From Xylogone sp. PMI_703 (lineage: Eukaryota > Ascomycota > Leotiomycetes), in NCBI GenBank assembly GCA_021399445.1, contig JAJTUQ010000002.1, positions 4,898,001 to 4,962,000 on the forward strand: DNA of 64,000 nt. The letters are read 5' to 3'. The translations under genes and the position numbers were made by a program. Positions 55,955-64,000 of the stretch are shown piece after piece; within the stretch, counting starts at the first letter, position 1; every line of letters begins with the position of its first letter. The notes below the pieces were generated by a model, which was given only the letters and a program-made list of their open reading frames with translations, did no database searches and was not told where the DNA came from.

Positions 55955-58141
55955 ATGGGCAGAATAAAGAAGAAGGGTATGTATGCCGTCACAATTGGAA
56001 TAATTGCGATTAATTTACTTTTCTAGGGACCTCTGGGTCAGCTAAAAACTTCATCACAAGAACCCAAGCTGTGCGCAAGCTCCAGATATCACTCCCCGAT
56101 TTTCGCAAACTCTGTATTTGGAAAGGAATATATCCCCGTGAGCCTAGAAACAAAAAGAAGGCATCCAAATCGCCCACACCCTCGACCACATTTTACTATA
56201 CGAAAGATATCCAATATCTTCTACACGAACCTTTATTAAAGAAATTTAGGGAACAGCAAGCGCTAGAGAAAAAGGTCCGTAGAGTTTAATTATAATATCT
56301 ATAGGTTACTGATTATAATCCAAGATCTCGAAAGCTTTAGGCAGAGGCGATGCTCACGATGCACAAAGACTGGAGCGAAATGCTTCGAGACCTGAGAAGA
56401 GCGGGAGATCAAAGTACGCATTGGACCACTTGATTCGAGAGCGATACCCGACATTTGCAGATGCGCTGAGAGATCTGGATGACTGTTTGTCTATGTTATT
56501 CCTTTTCGCAAATCTGCCTTCTACGTCCACAGTACCTGCGAAGATGATCGCAAGATGCGAAAGGCTGTGCCTTGAATTTGAACACTATTTAATTGCTTCT
56601 CACAGCTTGAATAAGTCTTTCTTATCGATCAAAGGCATTTACTACCAGGCTACTATCCAGGGACAGGACATACTATGGCTCGTGCCATACAAGTTTAACC
56701 AAAGAGTGACTGGAGACGTAGACTTTCGAATTATGGGAACATTCATTGAATTGTATGCTCCCACACATTCCTGGACACAATATTGATTTCTTTGCTAATG
56801 ATTTTCAGTTACCAAACACTCCTTGGATTTGTCAATTTCCGCCTATATACATCAATTGGCTTGGTTTATCCCCCCAAATTCGATGTAAATCGTGATGATC
56901 AAGGAGCGGAGCTTGGCGCCTTCTCTCTAGAAGGGAATAGTCTTGGTCCTCTTAAACAGCAGCCTCAGATAGCTAATTCCGAAAATCAACAACCTGATCC
57001 AAAGCTTCAGGCAGAAATTGATAAGTTGATGAGTCAATTGAATGAGAAGGAAAAGGTTCAGGAGGCCAACTCGGAAACCACACCCAACGCTGATGAGGAA
57101 GAAAGTGATAGGATTGACAAATTTGAGCCGGTAGTGCCTGGAGGGGATATCCTTCTGCAACCTTCATATTCCAGCACTGATCCCTCTAAGCTATTCGCCA
57201 ACTTTACTTTTTTTCTTTCTCGAGAGACACCTCGACAGCCACTAGAGTTACTCCTTCGAGCATTTGGTTGTAAGCGCATTGGGTGGGATGCGGTTCTTGG
57301 TGAGGGTGCTTTCACACACAACGAGCTTGACCCGTCAATTACGCATCAGATCGTAGACCGCCCGCCGGTTCAAGTGGATACAGAAAATGGGCAGCAGGAT
57401 GCTATAGAGGACAATCAAACTGCACAACGACTCAAAGCAGGTTTTAGGGTCCCGGGCCGTATATACATACAGCCACAATGGGTTTGGGACAGTGTCAACG
57501 ATGAAGAGCTCAAGAGGCCTGATCTTTATGCCCCTGGAGCGTCACTTCCACCCCATCTAAGTCCCTTCGTTAAGAAGGTACGGGGCCAATATGATCCTAC
57601 TATACCTCTGAATGAGCAAGAGCGAGAAGGTGAGGGATTAGAAGCAGACAGTGGTGAAGAGGATGAGTCAGATCTAGAAGAGGAAGATTCAGCAGAGAAA
57701 ACTGCGACTGACGATATCGAGATTGACGTTACCGCAGAAGGAATGGATGTAGCCGGCTCGGAAGACGACTCCGATAGTGATGATGGCTCTGATTCGTTTG
57801 GTGGATTCTCAGATGCTGAGGAAGAGGAAGACGACGAAGCCACTTCCTCTGCTCTGAAACGTCAACGAGAACTTGAGGCCGAATTGACTGGTGAGACTTT
57901 GGTAGAAGAGAAAGTCGATCCAACGGCAAAAGCAAAGGCAGATGCAAGGAAAAAGGCAGCCCAGAAGGCGAAAGAAGAAGAGGAAGAACTAGAGAGAGCT
58001 AAAATGATGATGAGCAGGAAAAAGAGGAAGATCTTGGAGAAAATGATATACTCTAATAAAAAGAAAGATGCCGAGGCAGAAGCTCTGCGGGCAAAACGGA
58101 GGAAAATAGAGAAAGCTGGTAAAGGAGCAGCAAGAGCATAA
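55955..58141 (+). CDS. NOP7: Pescadillo homolog Nop7
   Basis: Nucleolar factor of the PeBoW complex needed for 27S pre-rRNA processing and 60S assembly. Exons 55955-55976, 56027-56274, 56325-56752 and 56809-58141 encode 676 aa. The first coding exon is only 22 nt (MGRIKKK). Conserved N-terminal blocks are [20 protein letters not shown] and [20 protein letters not shown], and [17 protein letters not shown] is rebuilt by the third intron. A BRCT domain lies at about residues 350-460 ([11 protein letters not shown], then [16 protein letters not shown]). The acidic stretch after it ([15 protein letters not shown] and [10 protein letters not shown]) and the Lys-rich coiled tail ([15 protein letters not shown]) are family features. 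Confidence 0.97.
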
Positions 58142-58519
58142 CTGTATATTATCCAGGAGTTTGGGAAGTTAAAACTAAATGGAATCCAGATATAATTATA
58201 CGCCTTTATATTATTACAAAAGAATTATACGTTGCTTTTGGTGCTGCGATGATAGAATAGCCAATGAGTTCATCCAACAGAGAGCGCTTTCGCTCCTGAA
58301 ATACAAGGCATCAAAGGTATGTACTATGACTACCTGCAGAGGATCCTCGGTAGTTGTCGCGTCCACATGGATACATCATGATTTGTTACACAGTATCTGG
58401 AAGTTGGTTAACAACATCAACGTCTTTGCAAAATAGCATACCTCGGTATAAACTGCTAGGATGATATCAACTTTGAGTGTATAGCAATTTTTGGCGGACC
58501 CTTGTTGAGGGCGAGAGCC
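58142..58519. other. Intergenic: NOP7 3' region and promoter of the 1269-aa gene
   Basis: 378 bp between tandem genes. No element recognised. Confidence 0.5.
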
Positions 58520-61500
58520 ATGACATCGAATCCGAATGCCACCCAAGAAGCAAACATATCAAGGGATGCTTCAGCCAATACACGCGTGGAGCGGCGGCCA
58601 GCTTCAATTACCTATTCAAATCCCGGGAATAGATATAGCATTGGAAGCAGCGAGACTGGTGAATCGAGTACGTCCGCGAGGAATCTAAGTAGGACCTCCC
58701 TCGAGGAGGAGAGCAAACAAGAGGGTGTTGCGCCTCTCGAAAACGAGAATAAACCAGGCAACAACGATGGAAGAAATAGTCACAGAAGCCACAAAAACAA
58801 GAGCAGCGGGGGATTTTTACTTTCAAACGCCTTGGTCGATTCACCGCCAGACAAATTAGAGCACTCGAAATCTAGAGCAGAGAAACATTCACGACGTCAT
58901 ATCTCAATGCATGATGCCAAAGGAAAATCGACTATTCGAAATATAGAAAAGAGACATAGCAAGAGGATATCAAGCGAACCTACAAAATCTGGTGGAAGTC
59001 CATTAGCAGTTCATGCAGACAGTCTATCACCAGGCGAGGACCAGGATACAAAAAGCGAAGAACAAGAAGCAGCGGGTCAGCAGAGCGCAAATGGAAATAA
59101 GCCAGTCTCTGCTGCATTAGATGTTGATTCAGCACAGATCGTTAATGTGGCACTGAGATTGAGTGAGAGCAGACGAAATGCTGCGAAAAGAAACATATCA
59201 ACCCCGCTTACACCTCCTACGCCCTTCGTTGAAGGCTTTGCTGGTCGTAGCCTCCGGCAGACTCTACAGCAGCAGAGGCGATCTTCAAGAACCGTCTCCC
59301 CAAAGCCAGATCATGGCGACAGGATTCCAGCTATATCGCCGAGACATGTATCCTCTCAAAAAGTTCCTACTGCTTTACAATCGAGCTTTGATGCAAGCCA
59401 TCCCCCTAACTATACATATCATTTCTCGCAATCAACTTTGGCTCGAGCAGAGAAAGCTAAGACAGAATTTGAGCTTATGGCTCAGTATCGCCGACTGCTA
59501 GAGTTCCTCCCTCCACTTGGCTCCGAATCAAGTCAGCGTGTTGGAAGTGCTGGCGGCTCTTCAGAGCCTTCTACATCCCCACCATACCCTATGGATAGGA
59601 CCCTGCAAGGAACTGCACACTCTGCTCAACCTGGCAGACCTTATAATCCTTTACAGTACATTAGAAACAGGAAAGTGCGAGCACGTGAACGAAGGAGTAT
59701 TAATGGGGAAGCTCAAGGTTTTGGTGATGTTGAGAAAGTTACAGCATGGGTGGACGATGTGGAAAACTCAGTCTTTGCTCATAACAGTAAAGCTGAAGAT
59801 GATATGCCGGATTCTCTAACGTTCCCTTTACCTACATTCCTAGCTACAGAGACCGCTGGTGCATCGCATTCATCTCCGCTGTCTGCCAGCAAAAGTCAAT
59901 CACAGTCATCCCAGGTTAAACGGCCTAGAGTAGACTGGATACTCCATGCGCCCGATTTACTAGCAGACTTGGTTTGGTTAGAACAAGATGACAATAAAAG
60001 ATCGATTGAAGATAGCCACGGAGCTAAAATCTTCCCGCAATCGGTCGATGCCAAACGGCCGGTCTCTCGTAGAACGGATGAGCCAGAACGCCCAATGCCC
60101 ATCATTCCCGTTTCAACAAAGCGAGAAGATCGTCCTATTGAATTACGCTTAGACACTAAACTACCAGAATTCAGATCTATCAAGGGCGAGCCCGACAACC
60201 TGGCTTCCCGAGCACGACATGCGCTTCATGATGCAACCCATCTACATCATAGCCGCAGTAGAAGCCACAATCGTAGTAAATCGGCGAACAACCCTATACT
60301 AATTCTGTCTCCAACCAGGTCTGATTCGGATGAATCAGATAGTGATAATCTAAGCCATCGGAGAAGAAGCCGAAGCGGGACAGCAGAAAGTCAGGAGATG
60401 GGCAAAAATATCCTTGAAAAGCAAATGATGGATATTCTTGTGAAACAGAATGTGAACCATGAATGGGACGCATCCCAGAGATTTGAGGCTCAGACAGCTC
60501 ATAATCGTGCACCCAAACACCCAGTCAATGATCTATCGAGCTTGATAATCGTTGAAAAGCATGAGGGCTTAAAAGCCCACTCACCAAAATATGAGCTAAC
60601 AGGCCGTGCAAGCCTGGAAGTTCCAGGTGTGAATCGGCGGACATCATTGGAGGGCTTCGATAGTACGGCTCCCAACTCACCTCAAACGCGGCCTTCTAGA
60701 GCCTCACGTGGTTTCATCCCTAGTATAGCTATAGATCTATCCCCACCAACTAGCCGCGATCCCTCTCCAACTCGCTCGCCATTATCAAAGGTTAAATCCA
60801 AGTTGAACAAATTTCGAGAGCATAGCCGGGAACGGAGTCGTGTACGTGGGTCGAGGGATGAAGGAAAGGGGTTTGAATATCACAATTCTATTCAAAATGA
60901 GAGTGTTTCTGAGCGCCCCACAACACCTGATGCCAGGGAACGATCACTCAGTCCAGTGAAGCAATCAGGATCTCGAAAAACGGAAGATAGCTTAAAGTTG
61001 TCTAAATCAAGTAGCATCAAGCGTGGCAAACCAGAAGAGACTTCAGGCATAAAAGCTCTCTTTAAAGGCACCCGTGGACAGGTTAACCGTGTTACCGATC
61101 TAATTCGGAAAAGGGATTCTCTTCCAGGCCAAGGAAACATCTCAGGATTCTCGACTGATGATTCTGATTTTGAGGATGCTCGTGAGGCCCAGCCCGATTC
61201 AGAGTCGAGGAAACATTCCCTCGATAGATCTAATTCAGTGTCTCGAGAGTCGCCAAAAGTGGTGATACAGCGCCCAAAGAATTTACCTTCCTATTTGAAA
61301 GACATGCCTAAATTTACATCACCGTTTGATCATCGCGGGAGAGAGGAGCATTCACAGGCTGACACAGTAGGTGACAATGATATAGACCATATGTCTGAGC
61401 CTCACCCTAGTAGGGATGAACAGGACGCAGCTGCTAGTAGTAATCTATTAGACCCTCCTAGAATTGACGTCCAAATGGTACCTGTATCCGCCGATATAAA

Positions 61501-62329
61501 TGAGCTGTCGCGGCAGGCATCTCGACCTGATTCTGATATGTCAGAGCTTGAATCCCGAAGAGGAAGTTCTATAAATGCGATCCTTGGAGTGCCAGGGCGG
61601 GGAGGTTCTTTGCCTGTCACTGGATTGACGAACCTAGAGACAAGCGGAGAGAGACCATCTCTGAGAGATAGGCGGCAATGGAGTATTTCAGATCGAGCCG
61701 TATCCATTCACCGCGGGCCTATGACGAAACAAGAAATTGCTCGCGTTCGCGCCCTACTCTTAAGTTCCGGGATCAAAGCCAAAGAAATAACTCGAAGAGC
61801 CACAGAAGCTCAAGATCTGCGAAGTGCGCGAGAGGCGGCTTATAGAGGTATTGCAAATTTACCACAGAAACCAGTACCCCCCGTACCGAAGGCTTCCGAG
61901 CACATCCTTGCTGCTCGCATACTGCAGAACGACATCCAACTCTCTATCCAAACATGGGAGTCCGCCGCCAATAAGTTCTGCGGTACCACCATGAATGAAC
62001 TTATTCGCAGGCTTGATAGTCTTCAAATTCGCGTGGGTGAACAACTCATACCTATGGCTAGCAAAGCAGGTGACGAAGCAGACGAAGTTAGCAGGGACCT
62101 TGTAATGAATCAGACATTGGCCGTCAAGAGGTTAGAAGATGCGATGAACAAAATGGTTAGGAGACGACGAAGGAAGTTCCGATGGCTAAGAAGAGGAGGA
62201 TGGGTACTGCTCGAATGGGCTCTAGTAGGTGTTATGTGGTCAGTATGGTTGGTAGTAATGCTAGCTAGGATGGTGTTAGGTATCGGAAGGGTATCGTTCG
62301 GTGCTGTAAGATGGTTGTTCTGGCTTTGA
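58520..62329 (+). CDS. Large basic Ser/Arg-rich protein with C-terminal membrane tail, unknown
   Basis: A single exon of 3.8 kb encodes 1269 aa, with the ATG at 58520 chosen because the in-frame codons before it (58502 on) include no ATG. Most of the protein is predicted disordered, with many Ser-Pro, Arg-Ser and His-Ser clusters (HHSRSRSHNRSKSANN, SPPTSRDPSPTRSPLSKVKS). The last 200 residues look folded: MTKQEIARVRALLLSSGIKA and AAYRGIANLPQKPVPP, then a helical region ending in NKMVRRRRRKFRWLRRGGW. Two hydrophobic helices finish the protein (VLLEWALVGVMWSVWLVVML and IGRVSFGAVRWLFWL). The basic flank and terminal hairpin suggest a tail-embedded ER or nuclear-envelope protein. I know related uncharacterised fungal proteins by pattern but cannot name a function. 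Confidence 0.85.
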   Translation: MTSNPNATQEANISRDASANTRVERRPASITYSNPGNRYSIGSSETGESSTSARNLSRTSLEEESKQEGVAPLENENKPGNNDGRNSHRSHKNKSSGGFLLSNALVDSPPDKLEHSKSRAEKHSRRHISMHDAKGKSTIRNIEKRHSKRISSEPTKSGGSPLAVHADSLSPGEDQDTKSEEQEAAGQQSANGNKPVSAALDVDSAQIVNVALRLSESRRNAAKRNISTPLTPPTPFVEGFAGRSLRQTLQQQRRSSRTVSPKPDHGDRIPAISPRHVSSQKVPTALQSSFDASHPPNYTYHFSQSTLARAEKAKTEFELMAQYRRLLEFLPPLGSESSQRVGSAGGSSEPSTSPPYPMDRTLQGTAHSAQPGRPYNPLQYIRNRKVRARERRSINGEAQGFGDVEKVTAWVDDVENSVFAHNSKAEDDMPDSLTFPLPTFLATETAGASHSSPLSASKSQSQSSQVKRPRVDWILHAPDLLADLVWLEQDDNKRSIEDSHGAKIFPQSVDAKRPVSRRTDEPERPMPIIPVSTKREDRPIELRLDTKLPEFRSIKGEPDNLASRARHALHDATHLHHSRSRSHNRSKSANNPILILSPTRSDSDESDSDNLSHRRRSRSGTAESQEMGKNILEKQMMDILVKQNVNHEWDASQRFEAQTAHNRAPKHPVNDLSSLIIVEKHEGLKAHSPKYELTGRASLEVPGVNRRTSLEGFDSTAPNSPQTRPSRASRGFIPSIAIDLSPPTSRDPSPTRSPLSKVKSKLNKFREHSRERSRVRGSRDEGKGFEYHNSIQNESVSERPTTPDARERSLSPVKQSGSRKTEDSLKLSKSSSIKRGKPEETSGIKALFKGTRGQVNRVTDLIRKRDSLPGQGNISGFSTDDSDFEDAREAQPDSESRKHSLDRSNSVSRESPKVVIQRPKNLPSYLKDMPKFTSPFDHRGREEHSQADTVGDNDIDHMSEPHPSRDEQDAAASSNLLDPPRIDVQMVPVSADINELSRQASRPDSDMSELESRRGSSINAILGVPGRGGSLPVTGLTNLETSGERPSLRDRRQWSISDRAVSIHRGPMTKQEIARVRALLLSSGIKAKEITRRATEAQDLRSAREAAYRGIANLPQKPVPPVPKASEHILAARILQNDIQLSIQTWESAANKFCGTTMNELIRRLDSLQIRVGEQLIPMASKAGDEADEVSRDLVMNQTLAVKRLEDAMNKMVRRRRRKFRWLRRGGWVLLEWALVGVMWSVWLVVMLARMVLGIGRVSFGAVRWLFWL

Positions 62330-62774
62330 TTCTAGCTTGTTTTATTGCAGGTTTAAAGACCGTTGTCTGTTCTCAGAGATATATAGATACCCAGTATAAG
62401 AAGAAATAATAATATTAATATTCCTAATGCACACTATCCCGAGCTTTCTCTTGAGAATGAGTAATTGCTCCTTTCTTAACTTCGCATCTTATGAGCTTCT
62501 TTCTATCATGAGTGGGTATGGTAGCCGTAGATTGTCCCGATGAGGAATAGCACCTAGTTCTTCACGCGTCGCGCTGTTAAAGTGGTTCGCGCCTCCTCGG
62601 CTACAAAGCGCGTCATTTCGCATCTGTCAGCCAGGTCCAACTTCTTCCTCAACCAACACTCCATATATCAATTGAGAGGTCCACAAAACACATTCGAATC
62701 TAAAATTTCCATCTCATCAGGATCCCATCCTTCCCATTCCAGTTCACTAGTCATTCATTCATTATCATCCAACC
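62330..62774. other. Intergenic: promoter and 5' leader of the Cys-cluster gene
   Basis: 445 bp between tandem genes. The last 150 bp are C/T-rich, typical of a 5' leader. No other element seen. Confidence 0.5.
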
Positions 62775-63537
62775 ATGCTTCTCAAACGCAAGCGGTCCGA
62801 TTCCGAGATCTCGACAGGCAGCTCGATGCTTTCGAGCCCAGGCTACTCCTCCCACACGACGACCATGGATATGGGGTCGGTACAAATCCCCACGCCCTCA
62901 TTGTTCGCAAGCCGGACCAAGAAACGGTACCGTGATAACCGTCCCTCGGAGTCAGAAGTCCATCGTAAGCTAGAAATCTCCCCCTTTACCTCACACATCC
63001 CATATAAGAAAAGGAAAGAGAGATCCAAGTCTGACAAACCCCGTTCCAGAACATACCCTCTCCCTCCTCTACTCCGCACAACAGAACCCAACCCAGCACT
63101 CCCCCTCCCCATCACCCATAATGATGCAAGAACCCTCAATCATGGACCCCGTCCCCTCAGCCAACGACAACCGCCAATCCTCCCTGCACGCCTTCTGGGC
63201 CCTCCCTGGCTCCTCTGTACCACAACACGACCCTTCCTCTTCCACCTCCCCGAATCCCAATCCCGTGTCAGTATCCTATCTCCCGCAGATGATGAACTGC
63301 GAGGACTGCGATGCGTGTCTCGTCGTTGCCCCTGGCGCTGGAGGCGATGGCGCAATGGATGTGGATGTCGATATGGATATCGATGTCTACGGCATGGGAG
63401 GCGAGTTTGGGTGCTCGGCGTGCGGGAAGCAGGTGTGTCACCAGTGCGCGGTGTCGAATCTGGGGGAGCAGAGGATGTGTCTTGTTTGTGCGGGGAGGAA
63501 GAAGTGGGTTGGGGGGTTGGGGTGGGTTACTGTGTAG
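62775..63537 (+). CDS. Small Cys-cluster (zinc-binding-like) protein, unknown
   Basis: Two exons (62775-62964, 63050-63537) give 225 aa. Exon 1 is basic/Ser-rich (MLLKRKRSDSEISTGSSMLS) with a likely nuclear-localisation patch (KKRYRDNRP). The 85-nt intron joins SESEVH to QHTLSLLYSAQQNPTQHS. The C-terminal half has CEDCDAC and, after an Asp-rich repeat (MDVDVDMDIDVYGMG), a compact cluster GCSACGKQVCHQCAVSN followed by MCLVCAGRKKWVGG. The spacing CxxC-x4-CxxC plus CxxC suggests one or two zinc sites. Not splicing the intron shifts to a different 263-codon frame with low-complexity sequence, so the spliced model is preferred. It resembles unnamed ascomycete proteins. I cannot assign a role. Confidence 0.82.
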
Positions 63538-64000
63538 TTGGATTCTTCTACCTTCTTGTGTCATAGTCCCTTTTTTGGATATCGTCATTGCTGGATTGTG
63601 TGGATCTTGTATTGTATGGGCAATTGCTTGGTTTGGAATGGGGTTTAAGGAGTCTGGGTTTAAAATACCTTACTTGGCTTTAGGAGAGCCATGGCATTGG
63701 ATTATTGCATATTGTATAGTTAATCGAGTTAATTTCAATTTGAGTTGAGCGTTCTCACAAGATGGCCAAGTTATAAAGAGTAATGGATAGGTGAAAACAC
63801 TTGCAACATGACATATAACATATACATAGAACATAGACACAGCACAAAAGTCAAAATATCATCAGAGTGATGTGCAAAACATCTTTCCATTAGGTTTAAT
63901 AAATAGTATAATTTTATAAAACCATAGGGGTATGAAAGCACGGCGGGGTAACAAGTCAAATTCCCTACTGACTTCTGCCCCTCGCCCACACAACAACCCC
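63538..64000. other. Right-end intergenic sequence
   Basis: 463 bp after the last stop codon. No protein-like frame. It contains the 3' UTR of the Cys-cluster gene and AT-rich sequence up to the window edge. Confidence 0.5.

Overview
The window is nuclear chromosomal DNA of a filamentous ascomycete (Pezizomycotina). Evidence: about 29 protein genes in 64 kb, most split by short spliceosomal introns (46-80 nt, GTANGT donors, CTAAC/CTAAT branch sites, CAG/TAG acceptors), and ascomycete-type versions of eukaryotic housekeeping proteins. A member of the Leotiomycetes fits my impression of the protein sequences best, but that is a guess. I saw no rRNA, tRNA, CRISPR, plasmid, viral or intact transposon sequence. 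All exon structures below were built by hand from splice signals, reading frame and family conservation. The exon lengths of each complete model sum to a multiple of three.

Layout. 1-7.4 kb: 5' part of a secreted sulfatase (-), a DHA2-type MFS transporter (+), the phosphoinositide phosphatase SAC1 (-), and a Rab5-type GTPase (+). 8-20 kb: MICOS subunit MIC60 (+), a second DHA2 MFS transporter (-), a MEMO1-family protein (-), kynurenine 3-monooxygenase (-), methionine aminopeptidase 1 (+), and the cornichon cargo receptor ERV14 (+). 20-27 kb: splicing factor PRP17 (+), a secreted Ala/Ser-rich protein (-), and a microsomal cytochrome P450 (-). 27-36 kb: a membrane-anchored ZZ/EF-hand protein (+), then a 2.7 kb gene-free interval ahead of a GPI-type yapsin-like aspartic protease (+), then a 1.5 kb gene-poor interval holding a 17-bp direct repeat pair. 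36-50 kb: SWC3 (-), a Bem46/ABHD12-like hydrolase with an 8-nt microexon (+), N-myristoyltransferase (+), an alpha/beta hydrolase (-), NAA40/NatD (-), mitochondrial bL36 (-), threonine deaminase ILV1 (-), and RCF1 (+). 50-64 kb: RTC5 (-), Pol I factor RRN9 (-), the PIG-U/GAB1 GPI transamidase subunit (-), Pescadillo/NOP7 (+), a 1269-aa basic/Ser-rich protein with a C-terminal membrane tail (+), and a small Cys-cluster protein (+).

The gene order looks like ordinary euchromatin. Seven divergent pairs share short (0.3-0.75 kb) promoters, and there is no sign of a secondary-metabolite or mobile cluster. Several genes fall into shared themes without being physically clustered: N-terminal protein processing (MAP1, NMT, NAA40, and RTC5, which starts with a myristoylation signal), mitochondria (MIC60, RCF1, bL36m, KMO, ILV1), ER/Golgi/endosome traffic and lipid anchors (SAC1, ERV14, Rab5, PIG-U), and ribosome production (RRN9, NOP7).

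The points most worth a second look are the dense TACTGT/ACAGTA cluster in the long interval upstream of the aspartic protease, the direct-repeat-bounded segment at 34.9-35.6 kb, the 8-nt microexon, several splice ambiguities, and the uncharacterised conserved-looking proteins at 27.3, 58.5 and 62.8 kb. I found no clear candidate for an undescribed multi-gene system.
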